The notes under the pieces were generated by a model. It saw only the letters and a program-made list of their open reading frames with translations. It was not told the DNA's origin and did not search any database. A program made the position numbers and the translations under genes. A stretch of DNA of 64,000 nucleotides from Styela clava (Eukaryota; Chordata; Ascidiacea; Stolidobranchia; Styelidae): contig NC_135261.1 of assembly GCF_964204865.1 (NCBI RefSeq), positions 11,036,001 through 11,100,000 of the forward strand. The letters run 5' to 3'. Shown here one piece after another: positions 48,236 to 61,200 of this stretch (position 1 is its first letter; every line of letters starts with the position of its first letter).

Positions 48236-51200
48236 ATAAAATATTTAAAATTATATCTTTTGATATGGTAAGATAATTTTGAAGTAAGTAGAGACTTGCA
48301 ATATCATCATACATAGGCTATGACAAGCAATGCATTGCGTTGTGATAGAATACACACTCTTATTAAATGCATACTCGTTTATAAGGTAAAAATCGTTTTG
48401 TTCTGCAATTATTTTTTACGTCATTTCACGTTGTATTTCACAATATAGTAAAGTTTCGATTTTGGCAGAAAATTACGTCAGCAGACCCAATAAATTATTC
48501 CGGAAAGAAATACCTTTATCACTCAGGAACAAGGAAAAAGTATCCATGCTTTAGAAAAGGTAAACTGATAGCGAAGCGGAGTGCATTACATACGGCTATG
48601 AGTCTATGACACTTTCGTTTCTGTGGCGAATAACGGCAAGCTTAGCAACAGTTGCACATTGAGAGTTCAAGCATAAAACAGCTGTTAGAGAAGAATCATC
48701 ATCAGCGAAAGAGACCGACTATATTTTGCGCCTGCAACTCATATTGGAGAAAAGGTTGCTGTTGCCGGAGCGTTTCATTGTGTAAAACATCACCAGAGTT
48801 ACAGATCTGACAATTGTACGTCAAATCTAATGAAGAAGGTTTTCCCAGGTTCAAATATTTAAAAAAATATTTTATGCTCGGACGAAAGTTTGAGCATTTT
48901 CTATTTTTCTGTTTGTGATAGAATAAACAACTGCCTGACTGCAGCCACAATGGCCAAAAGAACCATTTGAGTTTGTTTCCTATTTGAGTCTGCTGCTAAT
49001 GTAAGGCTGGCTCCTTGCTGATTCGAACAATTGTTATGTGTCCAAATTTACATTTTAGAGTATAGTAGTCCAATAGCCAAAATTGTTTTTTATTTGTGGG
49101 GCTTACTCCTCACTTTCAAATAATAGTGTAATAGTTGAAAATTTGCCCAAACTGTTTCATTTCACAAATCTCATCATTTAAAAATTGATTTCACGGAAAA
49201 AAATCATTTACTTTTATTTACTTCATTTTTTTGTTTGTTTTTTCAAATTTTGTTTTGTGAACTTTAATCATTTCTAATAGTCATATTTTACTGTAAATTA
49301 ATTAGCGTAAACTTGGAGGGGGCTGACTTCGATGACCGCATGGTTGTGTCGCTCCTTCCAGTCTATACCGAAAAAAGTGTATTTTTTATACCTATTATTT
49401 ATTTATTATCATGACTGTTTTTTCTGGTTTACGAAATAAATATCTCTCTCTCTGTACCCACTAAATTTGATTGACACTTTTTGCAGCCAGTTCTACGATA
49501 TTGAAAAAAATAACTCAACAATATTCACGAAGGAACTGCCAAATACTCATGGTCTAATGACAAATAAATTGATTCTTCTGTGGATGTTTTTTTAATCCTA
49601 GAGAATTCAGCATATATATAATGTGTAATCTTAGGCACAGAAATGAGGTTCTACCAAACGACGTGTCCTTGGCAGCGCTTGTTTTGTAGTAAGTAGCATC
49701 GGTATCATTTTAGTTTATTTTGATTCTTAAAGGTTTGCATCTAAGGTCTGGGAAAACGCAGAAATTTGGCGACGACAGTCCGACATTCCGTGTCTGGACG
49801 GAAAATATTTCTTTCTTGCGCATCCCAAGATCTATTTGTCTGGTATGTCAAGCTAGCATCGTAGTTTTCAAGAAAATTAATGTAAAACGTAATTACGAAA
49901 CGCGTCATAGCAAATACGAGGAATATATTACCAGTTGATTTAACGCTTTGTCCATAACATAGAAACAGCATCATCCTGCACATTGATGATAAGTAAATAA
50001 AACAATGTATCGTGTTGGGTAATAAATAAGAAACTGTCACGTAAACGTCTAATTGTGGAAGGCTTTTAACACAGGAATAGCACGCTACTGGAAATGTGTA
50101 TATTTGGCCCAGTAGTGCATAAGCTTGCGACCACTGGTCTAAAAAAGCATCCCTTGATAAAAAATTTACAGCATAATACAATTTAATTTTTAAGTATCAC
50201 GCAAAATAATATAAAATAGCACAATATCATTTTGTTAAAGTTAGTAATTGATTTTTGGTAATGGTAAAAACAGATCACCAAAATGTGGCAACTCACTAAC
50301 TGTATAAGGTATAGTGATAACACTACAAAGAGGATAGGAACATCGTAAACAATAATAACACCAAAGACAACCAGTGAGTTTGGTATACTTTTAAGCTCAG
50401 TAGTTCTGTGGAGATTGGAATCTGGGTTTAGACTGTTTAAGGTCGGAGTCATCATATTAATCGCTTGGATTCAGACGCAGATATCTGTTGGCCCTAACAA
50501 TTAATGTCGAAGGAACAATCTATAAATTTAATCTCCAATATTTAGTACCATATTAAACAACAGCAGACAGTTAAGCAGATAAACATCTCAGAAAACATAG
50601 ATAGCCTACCATTACTGCATATACGTTGAAAATGAATGAATTACACAAATAAAATACTTACCGTATGCATGTATTGTAAGAGAATGCTGATCAATTATTT
50701 TCATGCTGATTTTATAACTGATAATTTTAAAGTAACAGTGCCTTTACAATTCGCAAAACATTAGCAAACATATGCTGGCGATCGGACCCACCAGTATGAA
50801 AGCGAAAAACATAAAGTGATAGGTAACTTCTATATATACTTACTAACATAAAATACAATACAGATGTTCCAGATAAAAGATAAAAAGTTTTTGTTGAATG
50901 TACATATTTGATAGGACTGATATACTCATCCATTTTCTACTACCTGAATATTGGAAGGTAGCAGTCGTATGGTATGACCAATAATACCAGACTAAGAAAC
51001 ACCCATACAAACAAACAAAAAGATCTTTCGAAGTCTATCCATCAGACATACACAAGACAAATATCCGACACATACTACAAATCTTGTAGTACAAATGAAC
51101 AATAAGGCATGAGCAGACATATGGTGTGACAATAATACCAGACACCCATACAAACCAGAAAATGATATGTATCCAACAAACAGACTGACGACAAATATCA

Positions 51201-52294
51201 GGCATATAGTACAAATCTTCTAGTATGAAACAAACACTAAGGCACAGACAAATGATGCGAGACTCAGACAGACAAAATACTCAAATTTGCAATCACTAAA
51301 ATAGTTGCAGACACTTGTATAAAATCTCTCTCCAAAAAAATATTTAGTTGAAAATCAGGAACTATTCAGATATTAAAAGACATGAAAAATTCGGTAAAAA
51401 GACTTCACATTGGTGTTACAATATGCGCTTTGAAAACAAAAACTACAGAAACAAGGCGATGTAAGACATTTGTATGCACCACATTGATGCAGTTCATAAA
51501 TGGCAATGAGTGAAAATAAATGTGAGGTTTGCTAAAATTCAATGCTGTATAAAATCAAGGTTACATTATATCAAATTTTTTATTATAAAATCAGTAATTT
51601 ACTATACAATTATTCAAATTATAAAACTATATTTAAATGAAATGTAAAATCTAAAAATAGGTGCTAGATATTAACTCGCAGGGTAAAGATACTGATATTA
51701 TATTTAAAAAAGCAGGAACCTCAAAATTACACAATGTGACTAAAAATGTTAAAATATCGGAACTATGGCATTTGCAACGATATGTGGAACTATGGGATTC
51801 AGAGAAAATGAAAAAACTATTTGATTTTTAACTCTGCCCTCTACACAGAGAAATTGATTTTTCACTAAAAATTTGATATTTTGAAATAATAATGCAAAAT
51901 TGAAAATGATTGAATAATGAATGACTAATTGAATTCAAATAACACAAACTGAAATAATACTATTATCATAACCAATTAATATTGGGTGATCCTTGATGCA
52001 ATATTATTAACTCTAGACTAACTTGGGTTGTTAAAATTTTGAAGCATTACTACTGCTATTTACAAGTAATACACTTTTTCCATTTTTGGTAATTTTGTTT
52101 GTGGTTTTTATATGCTATACGAGAGAATTTTACCAAATTTCAAACGTGAAATATTTAATGGTTTACCAAGATATTATTCTATGAATATGCTAGAACATCA
52201 GCAAAGGTTATCTATAATTCAGTTGAATTCTACCAAAATTATACATTATATCATATACATTTCATGGTTTCTACTTTTTAAAATTATTATCACT
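48236..52294. other. No recognisable host gene
   Basis: The largest frame is 146 codons (49741-50181, -) and has no motif, plausible splice sites or compositional bias, so it is left uncalled. A LINE-like 3' tail may end at about 49435-49455 (AATAAATATCTCTCTCTCTG, +). The rest is AT-rich DNA with no repeats I could delimit. Confidence 0.45.
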
Positions 52295-55200
52295 TTATTC
52301 CTCTTGTTGCACTTCATTGATTAAGAGTGGATCCTGTACATCTTCTCCTGTTGCCGGTACATTTTTCTGCTTTCCACGATATGTGATCAGACTAACTAGT
52401 CTGATAAATGGAGACTCGATCAGCATAGAAAGACAATATGCTCCAAATATTGACATGAACAAAAGACCTGTAATGTAAAGATAGCATTGTGGACTGAGAA
52501 GATGTTCAAACAACGATACTCCAGAAGTATGTGAAATAAGATGGCGGGAACCGGAACTGTACCAAGTTAGGGTCAAGGCCATAATTTTATTCCAATTTTC
52601 CCTATAGTAGTTCTATTACAAGCTCGAGGACTAGCCAAGTGACTCCCGTAGTTCTTGTACCTGAAATTATAGCCTAACCTTAACCTGAGTTCTGGTGTCT
52701 GCCATCTTGGTTCACATACTTCGGGATTACTCAAACAACAGTTGCTATTTAAGCATGATTACGAGAATATAGAATATCTAAATTTGCCAACAAAGAGCAT
52801 ATACAATGTATATTAAAAAAGTTTGTTTCAGTAATGCAGATGACAGTGACTCGATAAGTTTCAGAAATTAATAGAAAGCCTTCCTGGTCAAAATGCGAGA
52901 CCTCAATCGCTCAATAAGGCAATTTTCCATTTCATTTAAATCAGGGGTGTGCAACGTTTAATACAAGAGATCCAGATACAAATAACATGGTGAAACCATG
53001 GGTCGCACCTTCATTTACCATATACTTTCTGGTAGTTACAGGCACAAAAATTCTGGTATTCATCTTATGACACGTTCGCTTCACATAAGCTAGCTGTTAG
53101 GCCATTGTGGCGGATTGGACTTACCGGTACTCGTGCGTACCAGATTTTTTCTAAAAAAACACGTTTAATAGGCTGTACAACATTCAAAATTGGCACTTCT
53201 CCGCGGGCCACACAATTTTTGCTTGTGGGCCGCATTTGGCCCGCAGGTTGCACACCCCTGATTTAAGTATTCCTGCAATGAAGAATCTATTCTCTGAAAC
53301 TAATGATACCAATTGTTTTTAAACTTTATGTCAGGCGGCATTACGCCAAACGTATTTAGGACTTGTCGTAACTGCGGCAGCAGGAATTAATTTAGATTTG
53401 ATGATTTCGAATAATCAAATAACGGATTTCAGTCATAGCTGCATAGGTTACCGGCACCACGATTGGTCACTTGACCTTTGTCTTCATATACTTGAGCAAT
53501 GTCGAGTAGTGTGCTTAGGTTTCTAGTAAAAATGAAACAAGTACGGATAATTTACAAGCTTGTAGAATTATGAAGACTGATACTGATAGCAAGCAAGTTA
53601 TATTTGCTTTGGATGTCCAGGTAAGTAAAGTGGTCAAAGATAAAAACATTTTAATATCTTGATTTACGAGTACTATTAACAACTTACCGACATAGTAAAA
53701 TGCAAACATGGTATTGGAGAAATGTACAGACTGCTCTTGAGTAGAGAACCACCAGAACAATATGAGAGTATGAACGAGATATATGCAATATGTCAATCTA
53801 CTCAGTGGAACAAATAACTTCCAACTCAAGAAAGTGTTGACAGGACCTGTAAAATTAGAAATTATAAAATTGGACCTCTCTGAAGTTTTAGGCAACATTA
53901 ATATTCAGACTTCCTAGTCAAAGCATGTAAGAGAAGCATAATTGTATAGGGTTGAAAATGATAACTCATCCTCATCTTCAAGTTACTTCCAAAATTTTGT
54001 CCTGTTCGAATTGACCGAGTATTTAGCACAATTCCAAAAAATTGACAAAAATCATGATTTACTACTAGGAGTCCTGCTGCGCACTAACAAAAATGTATTT
54101 TTGTAAGGTTTCGATTGACCAAAGTCAGATTTCCGCAGTGGGACTCTTGAACTGCATAGTATGATCATATTTATTCCTGCTACAGCATCCTTGCATTATA
54201 CCAATTTATACGCATACGGATCCAATTGCCCAAAGGCATAAAGGATAGGGAATTAGTCTCGTACAACCCAAATCATAATCATGATTAAATTCGTAAGAAA
54301 AAAAAAATTATTTGGATGAAACTGGGATCACGAATAAAATTATATTCTAAATAGGGAAATTTATGTTTAGCAACGAAGTCAACTAATACTGAATGACTCC
54401 TATTGCTCAGAATAGAAACTTTGCAAATGAAACTAATTCCAAATTACTCGTAAAATCATGTATAATATTCTAAATTAATCCTGGTACGTACCACCATATC
54501 CAGATGTACATGCAATAACCACCCATGCAAGACCGACTGCCCATATAGGACGGGACATTGCATTGTAGAAAGCAGAGAGACTGACCGTCATCATTGTACC
54601 ATCTTTCACATATGGCCAAAGACCGTATAATACAGCCAAGTTCAAAGCCGTTGCAATTGCCCATCCAGCCGCAACAAAGAGCTGGAAATAGAGTATTACT
54701 AAAAAGGTGTACCTAGTAATTAATAACAGCAATACAAAATTTTAAAAGCAAAATGATCAACAAAGGTGTACTTAATAAATATAACATAACATTGATAGAA
54801 ATTAACAACATGAAACATAGATATGCTAGAGCCTAGGAAATGAGTATTTTGACCGTTCTTGTCCAACCTGTCGGGTCAAATTTGTTCTGACATGTAATTC
54901 GGAGCCAGAAATTCACTAAGAGTCCCCAACAGTGTATTAAGATAGCTTGCACAAGACAAAGATTTTTTTCAAAATTCTATTTGATCGTTCATCGGAGCGG
55001 CAATCAAAATTTTTATATCATGGAGTGAAAGTCAAAATTTATTTTCTCTTGAAGTTTGATCCAAAATATGGAGATTCGATTGTATATTTTTAATTCTCCA
55101 ACGTTCCCAACATATAATTCAAATTTTAGAAGCTATCAACAAACCTTAGTCATTCTGATTTTGCAATTAGTGGCATGTAAAATATATCCAGTAATCATCC

Positions 55201-58200
55201 CAATTAGGTAAACATGGATACGACACCAAGGTTTTGTGTATAAGTCACTCCAGAATGTATCCTTAGGTGACATAGGTGGCATTCCTAACCCATTCATTCC
55301 AACCGAATGATCGGTGCTATTTGGTGATGGACCAGGTGTTGGTGGAGGGTTCATTAACATTCTGAAAAATAATTTAATGCAAGTGAACATGAAAATAGAT
55401 TTGAAAAAAGTTGAATTATTTTTCCAAGTAATAACCTCTTCTTTATCATGGCTATGAAGTTTGGAAAGTTTAAAACAAAAATCCAAAATCAATAAAAAAT
55501 TGCTAAACTCCTGACATGATATCTCTGGTCCTAATCTATCCAGTCTGATCTTGAAAAAAAATTTTATTAGATGAAAATAAGAGGAATTTGACCCAGTAAC
55601 GATTAAATTTAATAAATCAGTGGTCAAGGTACTACTCAAGAGGGTGGTTCTCAAACGGTGGGGCGCACCCCCCACAAAGGGGATGTAGACAATTTTTTGA
55701 GAGGGCGTGAGGCTTATTAAAAATAAAAATATTCGTAAGATTTGATCTTGACCGCATCATTTTGGATATCTACATTTCTTTATTTTGGATATTTATGTTC
55801 CATCCAAGTTTTTTCGATGGATTTTTTGAATAAAACATACTTTCGCTTTACTATCTGTTATTTGCTGCTTATTGTTAGTTAGGTATTGTTGAGGTGGGGC
55901 GCAAGACTTGACAGATTCTAAAAAGAGGCCGCAGCTTGAAAAGTTTGACCCCTGATTTAAAAAGATCGACTGGTACTGACTACCAAATTTAATACACCCA
56001 GCATGAGGTATAGGATTTGAACAAGAGACCTTCCACCGGCAAGTCAACAATGCTAGTTCCATCGATTTAACCATTGACTAATATAAGTAGAATTAAAATG
56101 ATATTTCAGAATCGGTACAAATTAAATAAAGATTATCATTAAATCAAATGCTGAGTGAGTCAAATAAAGAATCATCTATCCTGAAACAAATTTCATAAAA
56201 ATTACCTCAGTAAAAGAGAAAGACCGAGGCTTTGTGGTTGCTGTTGATAATGAGAAGATATCACACCACTAACTAGAAGACTACTGAATATTCCAAACAC
56301 CAGCAAGTTGATTCCAATTTTTGGCTTCCTGAGCATGAAAAAAATGAAGCATTTTTAGAAGAAGGTTCACACTGTTGTTGAAAAAGATTTTATAAGTAGT
56401 CATGATTACATAAGTTATCATGCATTTCAATTTTCAAGTCAAGTTTATTTTTTTAAACCAGTAAAAAAATCATAACAAGGGTATATGAAGGCTAAATAAT
56501 GGTTGACATTAAGTAGAATCTTTCTGTAGTTTCTGTAGTCTTTACAATTTCCAAGTAATGGCCCAAACCTGCTCAAGTAATGAAAGTTGAAGTCTAAACC
56601 AGTCTGAAAAAGGGCAAACTATTACTCACCTAGTCAAAATTATAATAGATATTGGAGCCAATAGGAAAAATTGCATATCATTAGCTAGATACCATGCCAG
56701 AGCGAAACACTGAAAAAAGAACAAATTTATATTGAAGATTATTCGACATTGAAATGCACTAAAAAAAATAAAATACAAAATTTTACAGTAAAATAAAAAA
56801 AATTCTATCACTATGCTATGAGTTTCTTTTTTAAAGTCTTTTTTGAAAAATTTCAGCTGTGTTCTTTTGGTGACACAATCTAAGTCATTCCTAACTATCA
56901 GCGGCCGGCTACTTTGGAGGTTATCTTTTTTAAACAGTTGTCCGCAGACAGATTTAAATGTTGAAAAATCTCCCGAATCCTGTAGGGAAGATCTATGTGC
57001 GAGAGGATTACCGGACTCCTCACATTTGCAGGGTAGATTAGCCTATGTATTGGGCAAATCAAGGCACTCCAAACTGGGGTTCCAGACCCCCAGTTGAGTC
57101 ACGAAATGGCTCAATGTGGGTCACAGTAAAATCTTTTTTGACACTAAGTTATGGTAAAACAAAATATCAAGTCAAAAATCAAATTTGAAAAATTTGGAAC
57201 CAGTACTGAGACCTACCATCATCTAAATAGAGTCAAGATTCGCTCATCTGCGCGAGTTTGTGCAAGCACATCACTCTCATTACAAGTATTGTCAAATTCA
57301 TTGCTTTTTCTCAGTATTATAAAATTTTATTTCATTTTTATTCTAGTTCCTCTGGATCACGAAAAAATTTGGCTGTGCTAAGTGGGTGGTTTAGAAAAAA
57401 TTTGAAGAACACCGGAATAAGTCATAGAGCAGACTGCCTTCCATCGAAGCCCATGCATCTAAGCATGTAAATAATCAATCCTATAACCAGGTGAGAGTCT
57501 CTTGTTCAATCATATTAACAATCCAACTGAACAGCTCAAATATAAAAACCTATTAATTCTATCCACATTGCTCGTAATATCAAGAGAATGTATTTTATGC
57601 ATTTCAAATTATAGAAGTCATTTATATTAAACAAAATGCTAATAACGTAATAAGAAACATTGTAAGACAACTAGGCAGTTCTTTCTCTCTTACCTCTCCA
57701 TTTAATTGTGTAGGATAAAGATTGTTGATATAAAGTAAATTAGTCCACCAGTATTGATGACAAATAGCACTTGTGCCATTAACATGATTAGGCCACATTG
57801 GCCCATCTCCTAACTTACTATAAAATCCAACGAGAAAGAGAATTAGAAATGCATAGGCTGGAGTCAATCTGAAAATTGAAATGAGTAATGTGAGTAGTGC
57901 AACAAGTCTTTGTCAATTCCTATTATGGATGAGCAAGAAATGGCAAAATCTATTAATACAGGGTGTCCAAAAAATTTTGTTTGATTGTATAGTAACTAAT
58001 ACCAATTAAAATTTTTTATTGTCTTTGTTTATTAATAGTTCTTATTACGCTTGCAGTTCTGATTTATCATACATTCGAATTTATTTGAACTCAGTTGTTA
58101 TTACTATAAAATCGGGCGAAATTTTTGGACATCCTGTATAGGATTTTACTGTTATTTTATGAAAAATAACTTAAGTTTGCATTGTAGGTCAGGGCCTCAA

Positions 58201-61200
58201 GCTCGAAACCCATGTCCACCAACCAACCCAGTGTGTATTTGGATTGGGCAGCGAAAGCCAAAATGAAAAGATTTCAATTATAATGATGGCTTATAAAGAG
58301 CCTTATTCAGAGTAAAAGCTCGAAGTAGCTCCTCAAATGAGTGAAAAAGCTTGCTTAGAGTGAGGGTAGCTGCATAAACTGCTTGTTTAAAGCCTTGTAA
58401 AGAGTGAAAGTGAGAGAATACCTCATAAAGTCAGATTCACTTTTTGAACAGACAGGTCAGGTCTTGCAAGATAAATGATAATTATTAATTGATTGATTAT
58501 AGTGAATATCAATAAATAACAGTTACCTTAAATACCGATGCAGGTACATCAAAGGAACATTTAATTTTCCATTCTTGCGTTTTCCTTCTTTTAAACCCAA
58601 ATAACAACACAGCAATCCACTTAAGAAGAAAAAAGTATCGACAGAGAAAGAAGCATTTGATACAGTTTGAAATGAGAATGATTCAATAAGCCAGTTGATA
58701 AGATCAATGCTATTATCTGCAACAAAAACAAATTTCGCTTAATAGGGTTAGCTAAATTGTTTAGAACAAAACCAAAAAGGAACATATATGGATAAGTTGG
58801 TCAAGAATGGTAATTTGGGGATTTGTGAATATTCCAAGAATAATAACCCTTATATCCTTTTTCTATATTCAGATTTTTGTTTTCGTCATGCAAAAAACAA
58901 TACACGATATATGAAATAATAAATAAATAAAATCACAAATTACGAATTTCGGCTTGTTGCAGTTGACGAGGGGTCGCGAAAGACTTAATCAGCGACACCA
59001 TCGTCTAATCAGCGACACCAATTGGAGACTACCACAGTAAACTTATAAATTCAAATAATTGCAACAAATAGTAATTAAACAAAAAAGCCTTTTGTCTCAT
59101 GCTTCAAGAAATACTATCTACAGAGATATGATGAAAAATTTGCATATTTTCGTTCGACAATAGCCCAAAAGTAAAACATATTCAATACTATGTATTTAGA
59201 ACTATTCTTCCACAATATATTTGAAAGAGTAAACTGTTTGATTTTGGATGTAGAAACAATTCAGTTTGGACAAATTTCAAAACGATTGATACGTTTTTCT
59301 GATGCTTCGATATTCCATGGTTGATTGAGATAAGCCAAGTTCAAGAAAAGATGGATCAATACTAAATTTGGAAAGATGCCTGGCTAAAAATGTCAAATAT
59401 CTTGTTCTTCTGATGCTTCAATATTCCATGGCTGATTGAGATAAGCCAAGTTCAAGAAAAGATGGATCAATACTAAATTTGGAAAGATGCCCGGCTAAAA
59501 ATGTCAAATATCTTGTATTTGTTGAGCAAATTGTTTTAATAGACAATTCATGTATATTTAATGCCACTGCTTATTTGCCCAGTGGCAATGCTAAAATTTA
59601 CATTTTAAACATCTAAAAAAAAACTTTAGCTGTTGAAAAAAAAAAATCGAAGGAAAAAATGGTTACTTTATTAACAACAATTCCCAATCTCTTAAGCCAG
59701 TTTCTAACATTTATTGTTTTAGAAATATGTGAGTTTAAAAATCAATCACAGCGAACGTGAATCTTTTTTTGACATCATTTCACACGATTCCCATAAAAAT
59801 GAACACACCTATATACAACAATGTCATGACGTAGGTATGTCCCAAAACAACCCATGATATGCTAAGAAACCTCATTCCATGCAAAACATCAATCGTTCCG
59901 GGCTTGTTGTCAGTGTTCAGAAGAATTTTTGTGTTTTCGATGATGGAAAATGCACGAGCTACCTTTACCCACACTGTTAAAAAAATAAAGAAATTTAATA
60001 CTTATTTTCAATTTATATAGAATGATATCAAAAGTGATAATAAGTATCAGTGATAACAATGTAAAAAGTAGCGCTGGGGATTTTCAAATATCTGATGATT
60101 TTGGAATTGAATCGAATATTTTTTTCGAATCGAATCTCAAATACCGACCGTTTTATTGTATTGCATCCTTAAGATACATAAATTAGTGAAAAAAGTAATC
60201 TATCACCCAGACAGAGTGTTCACACACAATAAGTAACATGTTTAATTACTAGGCCTAACTCACTCGGAAGAAAAAAGTCAGAGGAGAAAAGTCAGAATTG
60301 CATTCTAAAATTTGACATGAATAAAAATGAGGGATTCATATTGACCTACGAGGTTGGGACAAAAACAAGATGGCCACGTTTCAAATAATTTACTATTCGA
60401 TTCGACTGGAATATTTGATTTAAAATGTTCATCCCCTTATTCAGAGCTTGCTCTCAATAAGGTGGTATACCACACTTATGTAAGAGAATATTATATAGCG
60501 GAAAGCTTAGTCATTGTTTTAAACAGCTTTTTGAAGGGGGTCTGACAAAAAGTTACAGAATACAATTTACAAGATAAAATACAAGCCATTCAAAACGCTT
60601 AATGCCCTTTATTTGTGATCAATATTTTCTCATTTGATTGATTAACAAATCATTACCACCCAAAAATGGCATGTTGGTCTCACACATGGTTTATTTTATC
60701 ATGAGGGCCAAATTACACTTACATTGCTAATATTCATGATCTTAAAAGTATGACATCATTTTTCATGCAAATATATGATGATGGTTAATACACTCCTAGA
60801 GCAATATTGGTACTACAGATATTGCTGATATTCTTTGAATGCAAAGGTTATCTGTACAAATCACAGACATGACATTTTTGGTGAATACAAGTTGTGCCAG
60901 CACTCCTTTGACTGTTTTAATTTACTTTTGTGGCAGAGTTCAAATAGAGTCAGCTTCTCATTTATTAATTCCATATTAGATCACTTCTAGTTTAATAAAT
61001 TTCTTGTAGATAAAAATTATAAAGCAAGAACTCAGTCTTATTAATAAATTTTCTTGAAATGATAGAACAACTATCTGTTGTGACAAGATTTTCATATGTA
61101 ATTCAGGGGGAGAAGAAAGCTGATAATACGGCTAAATCATATCACAAACCATGGCCCTTCTAGTTTACAATACAATATTCAAACCAACAATCCTATCCCA

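Noticed and set aside
49741..50181. 146-codon frame on -
   Set aside because: No recognisable motif or domain, no splice-site support, and it overlaps another frame on +. Probably chance.
59955..59990. CACTGTTAAAAAAATAAAG resembling the CACTA-like terminus
   Set aside because: It coincides with the splice acceptor of the NRF-6-like exon (TTTTTTTAACAG on -), has no partner end or 2-bp duplication, and is explained by the polypyrimidine tract.
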